Source of the DNA: VMFW01 sp038058095 | GTDB taxonomy: Bacteria; Patescibacteriota; Minisyncoccia; UBA6257; 2-01-FULL-56-20 | Length of the DNA: 6,099 nt | Assembly (NCBI GenBank): GCA_038058095.1 | Contig: JBBUBW010000026.1 | Coordinates: 1-6,099, forward strand | Direction of reading: 5' to 3' | Part shown: positions 5,399 through 6,099 of the stretch, piece after piece | How the letters are laid out: each line of letters starts with the position of its first letter | Numbering within the stretch: the stretch's first letter is position 1 | The notes under the pieces: model-generated | What the model was told of the DNA's origin: nothing | Seen by the model: the letters and a program-made list of their open reading frames with translations, nothing else | Database searches by the model: none | Program-made: the position numbers and the translations under genes

Positions 5399-5836
5399 TT
5401 ATTTGGCTTCGCGGATTTCTTTTTGAATTGTGCGTTTTTTGAGGAGTTCGCGCTTGTCGTGTTTTTTACGGCTTTTGGCGAGGCCGAGTTCGAGCTTGAT
5501 TAAATTTTTTTTAAGATGAGCATTTAAAGGAATGAGAGAAAGTCCTTTGTCGTGGAGGTGGCCAGCAAGATTTTTGATTTCGGATTTATGCAGAAGAAGA
5601 CGGCGGGTGCGGCTGGGGTCGTAATTTTCGGGAGCGTTTTTCGGCTGATAAGCGGGGATTTCGGAATTTAGGAGCCAAACTTCGTTGTTTTTAATAATGC
5701 TATAGCTGGAGCTCAAGTTTAGATGGCCGAGTTTGACACTCTTAACTTCTTGGCCAATCAACTCTAAACCAGCCTCGTAAGTTTCGAGGATCTCGTAGTC
5801 GAAGCGGGCGCGGCGATTTTCGGCCAAGGGTTTCAT
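5399..5836 (-). CDS. smpB: SsrA-binding protein SmpB
   Basis: SmpB binds the tRNA-like part of tmRNA and brings it to stalled ribosomes for trans-translation. The 145-residue product has the family landmarks: NRRARFDYEI (7-16), the core GLELIGQEVKSVKLG (23-37), NYDPSRTRRLLLHKSEI (71-87), and a basic tail GLAKSRKKHDKRELLKKR (118-135) ending IQKEIREAK, which becomes helical in the mRNA channel. The length is that of a complete SmpB. The ATG at 5836 is preceded by CATAAT with only 6 nt between, so the mRNA is predicted to be leaderless; there is no SD. Its partner ssrA lies at the left end of this window on the other strand. A terminator of the RNA candidate 5863-6054 sits just upstream and overlaps the -35 region. 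Confidence 0.98.
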   Translation of the reverse strand: MKPLAENRRARFDYEILETYEAGLELIGQEVKSVKLGHLNLSSSYSIIKNNEVWLLNSEIPAYQPKNAPENYDPSRTRRLLLHKSEIKNLAGHLHDKGLSLIPLNAHLKKNLIKLELGLAKSRKKHDKRELLKKRTIQKEIREAK

Positions 5837-5842
5837 GTTTTA

Positions 5843-5871
5843 ATTATGGAGGTTTTTTAGATAAAAAAACA
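5843..5871 (-). promoter_or_regulatory. smpB promoter, predicted leaderless
   Basis: On the minus strand CATAAT (5848-5843) is followed by TAAAAC and then the ATG, the same 6-nt distance as before the 1061 gene. The -35 is weak (TGTTTT, 5871-5866, 17 nt away) and overlaps the U-tract of the upstream terminator. Confidence 0.55.
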
Positions 5872-5954
5872 GCGGCCGAGCTCACTGGAGAAAGTGTAAC
5901 TTGCGGGAGGTGTAGGGCAGGTACAGGTTTCTCTCTTGTAAGCTATAGCCGCTG
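5863..5954 (-). terminator. Terminator hairpin at the 3' end of the RNA candidate
   Basis: CAGCGGC (5954-5948) and GCCGCTG (5876-5870) form the base of hairpin 2, directly followed by a seven-U run. This is the terminator geometry, although the enclosed domain (about 70 nt) is much larger than usual. Confidence 0.6.
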
Positions 5955-6054
5955 GATATTAGAGTGGTAGTGAGTTTCAACGCCCAACCCAGGGGGTCCG
6001 GATTGGGTGTTTTGTGCGGGAAACCCACTACCACCGGGAATTCGCTTTGATGCT
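5863..6054 (-). ncRNA. Candidate structured small RNA upstream of smpB
   Basis: No ORF lies here, but the minus strand folds strongly. Hairpin 1 pairs 6034-6020 with 5978-5964 (15 bp) and, inside, 6007-6000 with 5990-5983 (8 bp) around a 9-base loop. Hairpin 2 pairs 5954-5948 with 5876-5870 (7 bp), then 5944-5938 with 5885-5879 (7 bp) and 5935-5930 with 5893-5888 (6 bp). It is followed by seven Us (5869-5863). Three G-U pairs (6025/5973, 6002/5988, 5940/5883) would be A-C mismatches on the plus strand, so the RNA is on minus. A TTGACA promoter precedes it. I checked it by eye against 6S, SRP, RNase P and 5S signatures and found none. It may be a free RNA or a leader/attenuator for smpB. The 5' end is uncertain, because 6063-6057 could also pair with 5964-5958 if transcription starts further upstream. 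Confidence 0.6.
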
Positions 6055-6060
6055 GGCTCT

Positions 6061-6089
6061 AATTTATTAGAATAAATGAAGTTTGTCAA
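6061..6089 (-). promoter_or_regulatory. Promoter of the RNA candidate
   Basis: On the minus strand a perfect TTGACA (6089-6084) is followed after 17 nt by TAAATT (6066-6061), a 4-of-6 -10 box. Transcription would begin near 6054. Confidence 0.55.
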
Positions 6090-6099
6090 CCCAGCACCA

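Noticed and set aside
5863..6054. 6S, SRP, RNase P or 5S RNA identity for the structured RNA
   Set aside because: It has two separate hairpins rather than one long interrupted rod, and the conserved SRP GGAA-type loop, RNase P core motifs and 5S sequences are not visible. Only a covariance search can exclude them.

Overview
The window looks like part of a small-genome bacterium, most likely of the Candidate Phyla Radiation (Patescibacteria, Parcubacteria-like). The pointers are compact, mostly SD-less genes, two genes whose promoter geometry predicts leaderless mRNA, a tmRNA without an encoded CCA, and a Tic20-like/DUF4870 protein. The phylum is an inference. UGA ends several clearly complete genes, so a code that reads UGA as Gly or Trp is unlikely.

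Layout. At the left edge is the 3' part of the tmRNA gene (ssrA, + strand, to 257), with a readable tag ANSKVAAPAFAYA, three visible structural elements and the T-arm. It converges on a minus-strand gene (338-934) for a 7-helix PQ-loop/SWEET-like membrane protein that has its own promoter and SD. A divergent promoter region (935-1060) then drives a tight plus-strand operon (1061-3734): a 2H phosphoesterase (LigT-like), a 10-TM EamA/DMT permease, a HAD-IA phosphatase and a RibD-C/DHFR-fold reductase, with gaps of 17 nt, 3 nt and a 4-nt overlap, all without SD. A small basic ORF with a strong SD (3830-4036) runs into a hexamer array (ATTGAT)n that is broken by a 100-N assembly gap. A strong terminator follows.

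Next come a DUF4870/Tic20-like gene (4384-4701), a bidirectional terminator, a minus-strand zinc-ribbon protein of unknown role (4792-5274, start corrected from TTG to ATG), an array of 11-bp repeats, and smpB (5399-5836, minus). Upstream of smpB, on the same strand, lies a strongly structured, previously unassigned RNA candidate of about 190 nt (5863-6054) with its own promoter and terminator.

How it works together. SmpB and tmRNA, the two core partners of trans-translation, lie about 5 kb apart. The four-gene operon may handle a phosphorylated nucleotide-like or pterin-like metabolite, but the substrates cannot be read from sequence. The most novel item is the structured RNA in front of smpB, followed by the coexistence of leaderless/SD-less genes with stand-alone SD-led genes, the hexamer array and the 11-bp repeats.
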